Below, one piece after another: positions 55,667 through 64,000 of a stretch of DNA of 64,000 bases. The first letter of the stretch is position 1; each line of letters begins with the position of its first letter. The stretch spans positions 123,758 to 187,757 of the forward strand of contig JACPYM010000091.1 in NCBI GenBank assembly GCA_016196035.1, in the 5' to 3' direction. This DNA is from Acidobacteriota bacterium. Lineage in GTDB: Bacteria > Acidobacteriota > Blastocatellia > RBC074. Under the pieces are notes generated by a model, which saw only the letters and a program-made list of their open reading frames with translations, ran no database searches and had not been told where the DNA came from. A program made the position numbers and the translations under genes.

Positions 55667-56155
55667 CTACTTCAGCGCCGAGTAATCGGTCGCCAGCATA
55701 AAAACGGAAACGACTTTGTCCACCAGCTTGCCATTCTCTTCGCTCTTCTTGCGCGCGGCCTGCCATTCAGGATCAGCCCCGAAGGCTTTCCAGGCCGCCG
55801 CCCGCGCCTCGGGTGAAGGATAGGCCAGCATATAAATCAAGGTGTTTTCTGAACCGCTCTCTTTTTCGGTCGGGCCCCAGAAACCCACAATCTGCATACC
55901 GTGTTTTTTGAAAAGCTTGACCGTGTGATCGCGGAACCGCGCATGCAAGGCTTCCAGCTTGCCCGGCGCGGCGTAATAGGTGCGCATCTCAAAATAGCGC
56001 GAATCCTTGGCCAGCGACGGGCTTGGCGCCAGGGTTGGCGTCGGCGCAGGTTGTGCGGCGGGCGACTGTGTGCCCGTTTGGGCCAACGCCGCGCATGAAC
56101 CAGCAGCAACAAGCAGAGCCAGAAAAAGCATTTGCGGTGCTCTAAGCATCAACAT
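55667..56155 (-). CDS. Secreted NIPSNAP-family protein
   Basis: The 162-residue protein has a signal peptide (to about residue 24, ending AALAQ) and a Pro/Thr/Ala linker. One NIPSNAP dimeric alpha/beta barrel follows: [54 protein letters not shown] and [12 protein letters not shown]. Role unknown. GGAG lies before the start 56153-56155; the longer frame upstream is non-conserved. Confidence 0.78.
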   Translation of the reverse strand: MLMLRAPQMLFLALLVAAGSCAALAQTGTQSPAAQPAPTPTLAPSPSLAKDSRYFEMRTYYAAPGKLEALHARFRDHTVKLFKKHGMQIVGFWGPTEKESGSENTLIYMLAYPSPEARAAAWKAFGADPEWQAARKKSEENGKLVDKVVSVFMLATDYSALK

Positions 56156-56383
56156 TTCTCCTCGGAAAAGTGCCAATTGTTTGCGATAGTGACGCGGTTG
56201 CGAAAGCGGGCGCATTCTAGCCTACTGACCAACCGGTAAGCAACGGGTAGGAAGGCAAAAGGTAATTGACCGAAAGCAAAAATTCAGCGGCGCGCCTCGA
56301 CCCGCAGCGCAAATCAAAATCACGGACGCGCAACCGAAGCTACAGGCCCAGGTAGTAACTATTTTTTCAAGCTCGGCGTTTCT

Positions 56384-56428
56384 AAAAAGCAAAAAGCACG
56401 AGAGCCTCGTCACTCTCGTGCTTTTGCC
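56384..56428 (-). terminator. Intrinsic terminator of the VWFA gene
   Basis: On the minus strand AAAGCACGAGAG pairs with CTCTCGTGCTTT around an eight-base loop, then TTTTTGCTTTTT follows, as expected for Rho-independent termination. The remaining 56156-56383 gap shows no gene. Confidence 0.75.
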
Positions 56429-56485
56429 TTCGCGCCCTTGTGGTGGAGTTGAGGGCGAACTGAAATCTATCGCCTGATGAGAGGG

Positions 56486-57715
56486 CTAGTCCTTGGGTGC
56501 GTAATAGCCTTGCCGCGCGCGAATCCGCAAGTCGGGGCGCGTTGGCAATTGAATTTTGATGCGCCGGAATTTGCCGTCATTCGTCTCGTTGCTTGAGTAA
56601 TAGCCCAACAGGTATTGCGCCTGTAATTCCGCCGCAATTTGCCGGAAGACCTTCTCCAGTTCTTCGTCCCGGTCTGGCAAAAACGCCACGCCGCCCGTTT
56701 CCGCCGCCAACGTGCTCATCGCATTGTGCCCACGCATGCTGATTTTATTTAAGCGAATCGAAGGGCCACTCGGATTGATGGCGTAAAACAAAGTGTCGGT
56801 GCGCTGCAACTCGCGCTGGGTATCGGCCAGCCGATGCGTTTCGCTGTGATTATCTTCGCCGTCAGAGATCACGACGACCACGCGGCGCGCGCCCGGGGTG
56901 GCATGATCGCCAAGGTACTGGGCGGCTTTGGCCACCGTGTCAAAAAAGGCCGTTCCCTCTTTGGTCGGTTCCAGCGTGCTCAGGCTCGCGGCGACTTTAT
57001 CCACACTTCCTGTGCGTTCTCCAACCAGTTTGGGGTCAAAGCCGATTGAAAAGACAGCGACGGTGTCAGAAGGTTTGAGCACTTCTTTCAAAAAGCGCGT
57101 GGCCGCCAGTTTTTCGAATTCAAAGCGTTCACGCACACTGCCTGAAACATCAAACAGGAGCGCCATTTCCAAAGGCGTTTTGCCCGGCTCACCCAAACTT
57201 TGGAGTTGCTGTGCTTGGCCTTCTTCTTCTAACTGGAAATCTTCGGCCCGCAGCTTTCGCATCGGCTCGCCATTGGCATCGGTGACTGAAACCGGCACTG
57301 CGACCAGATTGGAATTGATGCGAAAGGTATCGCCACTGTTTTCAGGCTCCTTTTCAGGTTTCGCCACCTGCTTGGGAGGCGGTTGCGTATGCTTAGGTTC
57401 TTCACCAGGCCGCGTGGTTGGAGGCACGGGCGGCGGTTGTGTAATCGTCGGGACATTCAGTTTGTAATCAACCGCTGGCGCCCGTTTCGTTGATGCCGGC
57501 GGAACCGGCGTGGGCGTGGGCGTCGGAGTTGGCGTAATATGCCGTGCAGGTTCGGCGGTCTTACCCTTTTTCCCCTGGGCCAATGCACATACCGTCAAAG
57601 TCGAAGCTAGAAAGGCGCAGAGTAAAAACCAGCCGAATCCGTTTACCCCACCCCGACAGGTTTTCGGCGCTGGGAATTTCAATTTCACGACTCCTTGCAA
57701 CATTCGCCTCAGCAT
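56486..57715 (-). CDS. Acidobacterial VWFA-domain protein of the TIGR03436 kind
   Basis: The 409-residue protein has a signal/anchor segment near residues 20-45, a Pro/Thr-rich linker (TPTPTPTPVPP), then a von Willebrand A domain: SNLVAVPVSVTD, LLFDVSGSVRERFEFEK holds the MIDAS DxSxS, and VVVVISDGEDNHSETH supplies further metal-site residues. C-terminal RIKIQLPTRPDLRIRARQGYYAP is characteristic of TIGR03436. It would bind another protein via a metal ion. AAAGGAGGG lies before the start. Function unknown. Confidence 0.85.
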   Translation of the reverse strand: MLRRMLQGVVKLKFPAPKTCRGGVNGFGWFLLCAFLASTLTVCALAQGKKGKTAEPARHITPTPTPTPTPVPPASTKRAPAVDYKLNVPTITQPPPVPPTTRPGEEPKHTQPPPKQVAKPEKEPENSGDTFRINSNLVAVPVSVTDANGEPMRKLRAEDFQLEEEGQAQQLQSLGEPGKTPLEMALLFDVSGSVRERFEFEKLAATRFLKEVLKPSDTVAVFSIGFDPKLVGERTGSVDKVAASLSTLEPTKEGTAFFDTVAKAAQYLGDHATPGARRVVVVISDGEDNHSETHRLADTQRELQRTDTLFYAINPSGPSIRLNKISMRGHNAMSTLAAETGGVAFLPDRDEELEKVFRQIAAELQAQYLLGYYSSNETNDGKFRRIKIQLPTRPDLRIRARQGYYAPKD

Positions 57716-57859
57716 CAAGCCCTCCTTTAACACACACTATTGGAGGAACACGCCTTCTAAAGCAAACGAGTGGCAAATGACATTTAGGTATCATTCACCA
57801 CTCGTTGCCGTTTACCTAGCGCACCAGCGCCCGCCAACCCGCACCAGGAGCCATTTTCC

Positions 57860-58948
57860 TTACGGCACGCGCGAGGTCGTGGTTTCCCGCGGGCGGGAAT
57901 TTTCCATTGAGGTACTGACCGGCTTCTGCACCCGCACCGGGTCAGGTTGCGTCGTCATCCCTTTGTTCACCAAAATCTTTACTTCAACGCGGCGGTTCTG
58001 TTCACGCCCTTCTTTACTGAGGTTATCCGCCACCGGCTGCGCTTCGCCATAACCAAACGGCGTGATGATGCGCCGCAAGGGAATCATATGGTTTTCAGCT
58101 AAATAACGAACCACGGCATCGGCACGTTTTTGACTCAACACACGATTCTTGTTTTCGTCACCATCTGCCGAAGCGAACCCCATGACCTCAATCATATAAG
58201 CCTTTTCAGTCTTGGCCTGGGTCGCAATTTCATCCAGGACCAACTTCGCTTCGGGCAACAAATCAAATTTGTTGACCTTAAAGTTGACCGTAATGCCGCG
58301 CTTGGCTTCGTAATCATCAAGGCTGGAAAACCAGGTTTCCATGCGGCGATTGGTCGCTTCAACCCCTGCAATCGCGGCATCAGCACTTTCCTGCGCGGCC
58401 TTCGCCCCGCCTTTTGCAGCATTGGAGATAGCTGCCAATTCTTCCAATTGGCCAGATAATCGCTTAGCGTTTTCTTCTGTTTGGGTAATGCGGGTTTCAG
58501 CTTCGCCCACGCGGCCTTCAACCGGCGTAACACGGGTTTCCACATTGCGCGCGACGACTAGCGCGTCTTCCGTGAACCGAATCTTTTCCGCCGCCAAGCT
58601 GCCATTCGTGTCACCTTTACCTTCGACTTCGACACTCAATCCACGCAGCAATAAAGTTGTGTTGTAATTTTTGGCGCGGCGGAATGGATTACTCTTCTTT
58701 TCTTCAACCTTCGTGAAATTGCCTAAGGCCACCCGCACATCACCGCCAGTCAAATCTCGGACGATGAAATTATCAGCATCACGGTTAATAATCACACCCA
58801 TAACCTTGGCTTTTTGCCCCGGCACCATTTTGACGAGGTTGGCGTCCGAAGCGCTATTTTTCGTATCTTTGCCAGCGTTTTGTGCGAAACCAGGTGCAAC
58901 TGCCAGCACCACGCCACACAAAACCAAGCTGAAACGATTGATCTTCAT
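57860..58948 (-). CDS. Secreted OmpA-family peptidoglycan-binding protein
   Basis: The 362-residue protein has a signal peptide (to about residue 24), a beta-rich domain with VKMVPGQKAKVMGVIINRD (residues 40-100), a long helical stretch (about 140-230, possible coiled coil: ETRVTPVEGRVGEAETRITQ), and a C-terminal OmpA domain: ITVNFKVNKFDLLPEAKLVLDEIA, IEVMGFASADGDENKNRVLSQKRADAVVRYL and GYGEAQPVADN...NRRVEV, which binds peptidoglycan. GGGAGGA lies before the start. No barrel N-domain is present. Confidence 0.82.
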   Translation of the reverse strand: MKINRFSLVLCGVVLAVAPGFAQNAGKDTKNSASDANLVKMVPGQKAKVMGVIINRDADNFIVRDLTGGDVRVALGNFTKVEEKKSNPFRRAKNYNTTLLLRGLSVEVEGKGDTNGSLAAEKIRFTEDALVVARNVETRVTPVEGRVGEAETRITQTEENAKRLSGQLEELAAISNAAKGGAKAAQESADAAIAGVEATNRRMETWFSSLDDYEAKRGITVNFKVNKFDLLPEAKLVLDEIATQAKTEKAYMIEVMGFASADGDENKNRVLSQKRADAVVRYLAENHMIPLRRIITPFGYGEAQPVADNLSKEGREQNRRVEVKILVNKGMTTQPDPVRVQKPVSTSMENSRPRETTTSRVP

Positions 58949-59777
58949 GTTCTTCTGTCCTCCCAGTAAATCTACGACCCAGAGATTTTTTTTGCAAACT
59001 GGCAAGCTTTAGGAGCTTGCGGCCTCACCACAAGGCACGTGCATTGGGCATTAGAGCAACGCGCGTGCCAGGAATCAAGCAGTTTCCTCTGTAAAAGCTA
59101 TTGCACTCTCCGGAAATACCTTAGACATTCCTTCCCCATTTACCGCTAACTATTGCGTGACGGTCTTCACGGAATTTTGCTTAGGTATTGATCTGAAAGC
59201 AGTACATTTTGCATAGCGGGATGCAGATATTACATACACATCCTTGCCCAGCCTTTTCGCCAATCTCATAAGCTTGCGAACGCACCTTGGGAAAAACAAA
59301 CTTGGCGACCTTTCGCGACACGAGATCAACCCCTATCTCATTTAACGGCGAAAGTACCGCCAGACTTACTTGCTCACAAGTCCCAAAAAAACATCCCAAA
59401 AAAACCTTTTTGCACAAAAATGAAGAGGACAAACCAATTTTCATGCGCTAGAATCACGCGCCGCGAAAGAAAATTAGACATGCGCCGCCCCGGCGACTTC
59501 TAAAATGCGGTTTACCTTACCTTTGAATTCGAGCAGAATAAGTTTCAGACACGAGGTCAGCCCTGTTGTGCTGTTCCATAGAGTTTAGATCTCGTTTTGA
59601 TCGTGGGGGGTTTCCCCGCTGATTGCGCTTTACGTCAACTGCGTTGCCCCACCAGCTAGCTGGTTTTGATTTACACCAAGCTGCTTCTGGTGTACGAAAA
59701 CACAATCATCCGCAAGTCCTCGCATTCAAAGCTGAATCAATTCGAATAACCCTTAGACAATTTCTTGGGAGGACAAT
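58949..59777. other. Long, rather AT-rich intergenic region with regulatory potential
   Basis: These 829 bases separate the divergent OmpA-family and DUF1549 genes. Hairpins include ACACCAAGCTGCTTCTGGTGT (59674-59694) and AAGCTTTAGGAGCTT. A-runs near 59390-59420 contrast with the GC-rich surroundings. An 87-codon minus-strand frame at 59181-59444 looks non-coding. No gene was identified. Confidence 0.45.
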
Positions 59778-61835
59778 ATGCCCATGACAGGCGGTAAAGA
59801 AACTACCGGTCAGACTCATCAGACCGCATGGCTCAAACGCTGGGTAATGCTGGCCTGCTTGATGATTGGAAGCCTGGCAGTGCTCGATCATTTGGGCGGT
59901 AGCCTGACCTCGTATGCACAGAAGCGGCCCGTGCGCAGCGTAGCTGCGCAAAACAATGCGGCCTCTGACTGTGTCTACTTGAAAGACCCCGAAGCCATTC
60001 GCGGCGCTCAACTCAGGCATCGTCGTGAAGTTTCGCGGGCAACCGAGAGCTTTGCCGGTCAATTGCCAAATCAGGTCACACGGCTGGTTGGCGCGAATGA
60101 GATTCCGCGCAAAAACTTTATTGACAACATCCTTTTCAACCGGATGCAGAATGACAATATACAGTCGGCGCCGCTGTGCTCGGATAGCGAGTTTCTGCGC
60201 CGTGTCACGCTTGATCTGACCGGACGCATCCCGGCACCAGAAGCCGTGACGGCATTTTTGGCGGACGAAAACCCTGACAAGCGCGACCTGTTGGTAGACA
60301 AGCTGCTCGCCTCGTCCGAATTCACCGACAAGTGGACGAATTTTTATGGCGACTTGTTCAAGAACACGGCTTTTTCCGCCAACATCAACCGCTTCCGTGG
60401 CGGACGTGATGCTTTCTATAAATACATCAAAGACTCTGTCGCGATGAACAAGAGTTGGCGCGATATGGCGATTGAGATCGTCACTGCCAATGGCGACAGC
60501 TTCGCCAACGGGGCGACCAATTTCCTGATCGGCGGTTTTGTGCCGATGGGACCGGCGCAGGACGTGTATGACGGCATGGCGGTCGAAGTCTCGCGTACCT
60601 TTCTGGGGTTGACTTCGATGGATTGTCTGCTCTGCCACGATGGCGCTGGACATTTGGATGCAGTCAATTTGTGGGGAGCGCACACCACGCGCTTTGACGC
60701 TTGGGGGCTGGCGGCCTTCTTCACGGGCTACAATCGCAGCACCACCACCGTTTTCACGAACGTCCAAAAATATGGCATCACTGAAACCGTCAATCGGGCT
60801 TACCAGTTGAATACGACCACCGGCAACCGCTCGAACCGGCAGCCGACCAATGGCAAGAACGTGGTTGACCCCGCGTATATGTTCAATGGCGGCGGCAACG
60901 TCAAGACAACTGAAAACCGCCGTGAAGCCTTTGCGCGTTACCTGGTGGCCGATCCGCAATTCGCGCGCGCGCAGGTCAATTATCTGTGGGAAGCGTTGAT
61001 GGTCGAGGCGCTGGTTTCGCCTTCTAACACCTTCGATCTGGCACGGCTGTCCCCTGAACAGCAGTTGCCTGACGGCTGGTCGCTACAGCCGGCAAATCCC
61101 GAATTATTGCAGGCGCTCGCGGAAGAGTTCGCCTTCAACAATTTCGATATTCGCCACATCATCGGCTTGATCGCCAAATCAAATGCCTATCAACTCTCTT
61201 CGCAATATCCGGGCGAATGGCGCGTGGATTACGTGCCGTATTACGCGCGCAAATATGTCCGCCGGCTGGGAGCGGAAGAGTTGCACGATGCCATCATGGT
61301 CGCGACAGGCGTCCCGACCATCTTTGCCGATCCTGACAATGGCAACAAAAACCGTGTCGGCTACCGCATGGTGGATGATAACAATCCGCAGAAAACCACA
61401 TTCTGGGTCGAGTGGGCGATGCAATTGCCGGAGCCAGCGGAACCCCGCAACAGTGGCAACAATGCCTTCCTGAATTCGTTCCTGCGCGGTGACCGCGATC
61501 AAAAGTTACGCACGGACGAACCCTCGATTCTGCAGGCGTTGAACATGATGAATAACGGCTTCGTGATGGGGCGTATCCATCAGGGCAATACTGCTGTTGT
61601 CACGTACCCGGACACGCGGACGTACAATTCGACGGTGCGGACGCTGCTGGCCAAGGTCAATCTCTCAAACGACGAATTGGTCAATACGCTTTATCTGACC
61701 ACGCTCTCGCGCAAACCGTCGGCGGAAGAAATGGCGAAGATTACGCCGTACTTCAGCCGCATGACCAAGCAACAGGTCGCGGAGCATCTGCAATGGGTGT
61801 TGCTCAACAAAATGGATTTCCTATTCAACTACTAG
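59778..61835 (+). CDS. Secreted DUF1549/DUF1553-type protein
   Basis: The 685-residue protein has a signal/anchor segment near residues 20-45. A DUF1549-like region (FIDNILFNRMQNDNIQS, LCSDSEFLRRVTLDLTGRIP, DKRDLLVDKLLASSEFTDKW) is followed by MDCLLCHDGAGH, with a CxxCH, and a DUF1553-like C-terminal region (NFDIRHIIGLIAKSNAYQL, RRLGAEELHDAIMVATG, LNTLYLTTLSRKPSAEE). These domains pair with DUF1501 partners in planctomycetes and acidobacteria. GGAGG precedes the start. The DUF1501 gene follows 43 bases later. Function unknown. Confidence 0.85.
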   Translation: MPMTGGKETTGQTHQTAWLKRWVMLACLMIGSLAVLDHLGGSLTSYAQKRPVRSVAAQNNAASDCVYLKDPEAIRGAQLRHRREVSRATESFAGQLPNQVTRLVGANEIPRKNFIDNILFNRMQNDNIQSAPLCSDSEFLRRVTLDLTGRIPAPEAVTAFLADENPDKRDLLVDKLLASSEFTDKWTNFYGDLFKNTAFSANINRFRGGRDAFYKYIKDSVAMNKSWRDMAIEIVTANGDSFANGATNFLIGGFVPMGPAQDVYDGMAVEVSRTFLGLTSMDCLLCHDGAGHLDAVNLWGAHTTRFDAWGLAAFFTGYNRSTTTVFTNVQKYGITETVNRAYQLNTTTGNRSNRQPTNGKNVVDPAYMFNGGGNVKTTENRREAFARYLVADPQFARAQVNYLWEALMVEALVSPSNTFDLARLSPEQQLPDGWSLQPANPELLQALAEEFAFNNFDIRHIIGLIAKSNAYQLSSQYPGEWRVDYVPYYARKYVRRLGAEELHDAIMVATGVPTIFADPDNGNKNRVGYRMVDDNNPQKTTFWVEWAMQLPEPAEPRNSGNNAFLNSFLRGDRDQKLRTDEPSILQALNMMNNGFVMGRIHQGNTAVVTYPDTRTYNSTVRTLLAKVNLSNDELVNTLYLTTLSRKPSAEEMAKITPYFSRMTKQQVAEHLQWVLLNKMDFLFNY

Positions 61836-61878
61836 GCTGACCGACATCGGTCCTCATTTTTGCAAACGAGGTAAAACC

Positions 61879-63375
61879 ATGACAGATCATCTTCATCCAG
61901 ATCATTCTTGTGAAGTCTGCCAACCGATGAAACCGGCCAATCGCCCGATGTTTGGCCCCATTTTCGGTCGGCGCACGTTTATCAAATCCACCGCCGCCGG
62001 GTTGACCGGCGCCTTCATTTCACCGTGGGCGAGCCATGTGCAAGCCGCGACCAGCACCGCCGTTGGTGCGAAACTCGTGGGCCGCGCGCGCAATTGCATT
62101 TTCATTTTGCTCAATGGCGCGCCCAGTCACAGCGACACCTTCGATTTGAAACCCGGCGCTTACACGCCAGCGGACTTCAATCCAACCACCAAAAACGGCG
62201 TGCTCTTCCCGCAGGGGTTGATGCCGAATCTGTTCAACCAACTGGACAAGATCGCCATTGCCCGCAATCTGCGTTCGCCCGCGCTCGTGCATGGTTTGCA
62301 ACAGATTTGGGCGCAGATCGGACGCAACCCGACTTCGCAACTGGGCAAAGTCGCGCCCAATCTCGGTTCGGTTGTCGCGTTGGAATTCGAGAAAGAACGC
62401 CAGGCCAATCAAAAGCTGCCGGGCTTCCTCGCGCTCAATGCTGGCACCATCGTCGGCTCAGGCTATTTCAATCCACGCTATACGCCTTTCGAGGTGGCAG
62501 CGGCGGCGACGGGGTTGGGGAATCTGACCAATGCGGATGGCGCAACCAATTTCAACACGCGCTATGACATGCTGGCCGATTTAGACGGCGGGCTGCGTGC
62601 CGGCACAAATGGGCCGGACATCAAGGCGATGGATGATTTCTATCAGCAAAGCCGCGCGTTGATGTACAACCCTGAAGTTGACACGGTCTTCCGCTTTGAC
62701 GCCACCGATCAAACCCGTTACGGCAATTCAGGCTTCGGCAACGGCTGCATTGTGGCGCGCAATCTGTTGAAGGCCAATCTCGGCACTCGCTACATCCAGT
62801 TGGGTCTCGGCGGCTGGGATAATCACTCCAACATTTATGGTGCGGCGGGCGCGCGCAACGGGGCGATTTATGGCCCGGCGACGCAATTGGATCGTGGGCT
62901 GAGCAACCTCATCACCGATCTGGCGGCAGCGCCCGGCACACGCGGCGGCACGTTGCTCGATGAAACCCTGATCGTGTGGATGGGTGAATTTGGGCGCACC
63001 GTCGCGGCGCCGAACGGCAACGGCGGGCGCGATCACTTCTTCCAGCAATTCTGCGGCTTCGCGGGCGGCGGCATCAGCGGCGGACGCACCGTCGGCATCA
63101 CCGATAGCGTTGCGCGCAACGTGGTCGAACCCGAATGGTCGCAAGGCCGCCCCTCGGCGGCGGAAGACATGGCGGCGACCATCTATTCGGCGCTCGGCAT
63201 TGATTACACGACGAAGCGTTTCGACGATCCGTTCGGACGCGGCTTCGAGTATGTGCCCTTCGCGTCCGAAGGCGCCTGGTATCCGATGCTGGAATTGTTT
63301 AGCCGCGCTATTGACAACAGCAAACGCATTCCGGAAACAGGCCGCGACACCGGTGGCCGCCCGATCAGCAACTAG
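61879..63375 (+). CDS. Tat-exported DUF1501 protein, sulfatase/phosphatase-like fold
   Basis: The 498-residue protein has a twin-arginine signal (GRRTFIKSTAAG near residue 30). The DUF1501 pattern follows: CIFILLNGAPSHSDTFDLKPGA, GLMPNLFNQLDKIAIARNLRS, LGLGGWDNHSNIYG, TLLDETLIVWMGEFGRT, and GRDHFFQQFCGFAGGGISGG. DUF1501 belongs to the alkaline-phosphatase-like fold, and metal ligands are the Asp/His residues in these blocks. It pairs with the upstream DUF1549 gene. Substrate unknown. Confidence 0.88.
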   Translation: MTDHLHPDHSCEVCQPMKPANRPMFGPIFGRRTFIKSTAAGLTGAFISPWASHVQAATSTAVGAKLVGRARNCIFILLNGAPSHSDTFDLKPGAYTPADFNPTTKNGVLFPQGLMPNLFNQLDKIAIARNLRSPALVHGLQQIWAQIGRNPTSQLGKVAPNLGSVVALEFEKERQANQKLPGFLALNAGTIVGSGYFNPRYTPFEVAAAATGLGNLTNADGATNFNTRYDMLADLDGGLRAGTNGPDIKAMDDFYQQSRALMYNPEVDTVFRFDATDQTRYGNSGFGNGCIVARNLLKANLGTRYIQLGLGGWDNHSNIYGAAGARNGAIYGPATQLDRGLSNLITDLAAAPGTRGGTLLDETLIVWMGEFGRTVAAPNGNGGRDHFFQQFCGFAGGGISGGRTVGITDSVARNVVEPEWSQGRPSAAEDMAATIYSALGIDYTTKRFDDPFGRGFEYVPFASEGAWYPMLELFSRAIDNSKRIPETGRDTGGRPISN

Positions 63376-63425
63376 ACTTCGCTGATTGGCCCCGATCAGG
63401 CAGGCCAAGCTGTTTTCCCAAACTT

Positions 63426-63454
63426 AACGCGAGACCGAAAGGTCTCGCGTTTTT
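63426..63454 (+). terminator. Intrinsic terminator after the DUF1501 gene
   Basis: AACGCGAGACC pairs with GGTCTCGCGTT around GAAA, followed by TTTTTCTTT. It lies about 50 bases past the stop. Confidence 0.85.
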
Positions 63455-63658
63455 CTTTGGCCGGGCAAAGAAAACTCAATCAACCGGCGAGCTACATTTC
63501 AACTGCATCCCGCCCTGCCCCCCCCGTGGCACACCCGGCGCAAAGAATGTCGCGTATGGCAGCGGGAATTCGCCATTCACCGCTGCGGTTGCGCCAGTGT
63601 CGCCGAAGAACAGAGCGAGAGAAAAGCGCTGTCAATTCTCCACCTGACATTCCTTCCT

Positions 63659-63690
63659 GAAGGCCTGAAGGCCTGAAGGCCTGAAGGTTA
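63659..63690. repeat. Short tandem repeat of AGGCCTGA
   Basis: About four copies of an eight-base unit (AGGCCTGA) occur in direct tandem. Each contains the palindrome AGGCCT. A weak palindrome with GGAGCGGTAGC and GCTACCGCTC follows at 63700-63785. No gene is visible in 63376-64000. Confidence 0.75.
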
Positions 63691-63832
63691 GCGTGCGGTG
63701 CGGCAGAGGGAGCGGTAGCAGCTTAGTGACTCCGCCCGCACATTCGGAATCACCAGTTCGCTACCGCTCGCTGACGTGCGCATACCATTTAGATCGGTTT
63801 TCACTACGGTGTACGGGAAAACCGCGCAGCGT

Positions 63833-63924
63833 GACAGTACCGCGCGCGTGAGCAAGCGGCGCGTCAAGCTTGCTCCCTTGGCTGAATTGCCAAAGCACCG
63901 CTTGCTCACGCGCGCGGTACTGTC
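63833..63924. repeat. Palindrome with perfect 27-base arms, TACCGCGCGCG family
   Basis: Arms at 63833-63859 and 63898-63924 begin GACAGTACCGCGCGCGTGAG. The same arm, partly degraded, lies at the permease 3' end (9219-9292). Confidence 0.9.
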
Positions 63925-63965
63925 CCCACGTCAACTGACTCCCGTAAACGCAACTGCAAACCGCT

Positions 63966-64000
63966 CTAGTACTCCATCAAGCTGAAAATGAGGGATGTAG
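63966..64000. mobile_element. CTAG-targeted MITE-like element, third copy cut by the window edge
   Basis: The last 35 bases match the left end of the other two copies without a difference, starting with CTAG. Confidence 0.85.

Noticed and set aside
59181..59444. Minus-strand 87-codon frame with many cysteines
   Set aside because: No ribosome binding site, AT-rich gap and odd composition.
59706..60959. Minus-strand open frame of 417 codons opposite the DUF1549 gene
   Set aside because: Antisense of a well-supported gene; no motif recognised.

Overview
The window is a GC-rich bacterial chromosome segment, most likely from an acidobacterium of the Blastocatellia type. The evidence is the gene repertoire: a duplicated MacB-type permease with a PadR regulator, a VWFA-domain protein of the acidobacterial type, a TIGR03437-like C-terminal domain on a large secreted protein, a TIGR02999-like sigma factor, DUF1549/DUF1553 and DUF1501 partners, TonB C-terminal lipoproteins, and many long intergenic palindromes. 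No rRNA, tRNA, CRISPR array, prophage or transposase gene was seen. Family assignments are from motifs read by eye, with no database search.

Layout. 0-6 kb: a TPR metalloprotease, an M48-FHA protein, a phosphoheptose isomerase and two TonB-C proteins. 6-14.9 kb: a deoxyhypusine-synthase-like protein, inositol monophosphatase, amino-acid permease, aminotransferase, NAD kinase, rhomboid protease, a small family A DNA polymerase and a sigma factor. 15-20.6 kb: thioesterase, MFS exporter, Dabb protein, deoxyhypusine synthase homologue, SDR and DinB. 20.6-26.7 kb: PQQ-type propeller, YHS protein, cytochrome P460, then PadR and its permease. 27-34.6 kb: PgpH-type HD protein, ROK kinase, P-loop kinase, AguA/AguB (agmatine to putrescine) and LarB. 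34.7-38.3 kb: UbiX, a UbiA/MqnP prenyltransferase and MqnE, a partial futalosine menaquinone set. 39.7-42.9 kb: an NfrA/NfrB-like outer-membrane TPR-barrel and membrane glycosyltransferase pair, a probable exopolysaccharide system. 43-49.5 kb: a six-haem cytochrome, a broken kelch-repeat gene, a HicB-like/PIN toxin-antitoxin pair and an RND adaptor. 49.7-56.2 kb: a secreted protein, a VOC protein, an MntA/HepT pair, a Tat-exported amidohydrolase, a cytochrome-copper monooxygenase fusion and a NIPSNAP protein. 56.4-63.4 kb: VWFA protein, OmpA-family protein, and the DUF1549/DUF1501 pair.

The strongest non-coding signal is about 22 long inverted repeats in 64 kb, falling into several families. 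One is a mobile 101-103 bp element at CTAG sites. It has two identical complete copies and a third cut by the window edge, and one copy splits the kelch gene exactly in frame. Another is a 161 bp composite present twice. Others are nested inside each other, overlap gene ends so that they supply stop codons, or form the 5' part of an open reading frame. The most notable protein systems are the NfrA/NfrB-like pair, the two deoxyhypusine-synthase-fold proteins (one apparently lacking the catalytic lysine), and the M48-FHA protein whose zinc motif has lost its first histidine.
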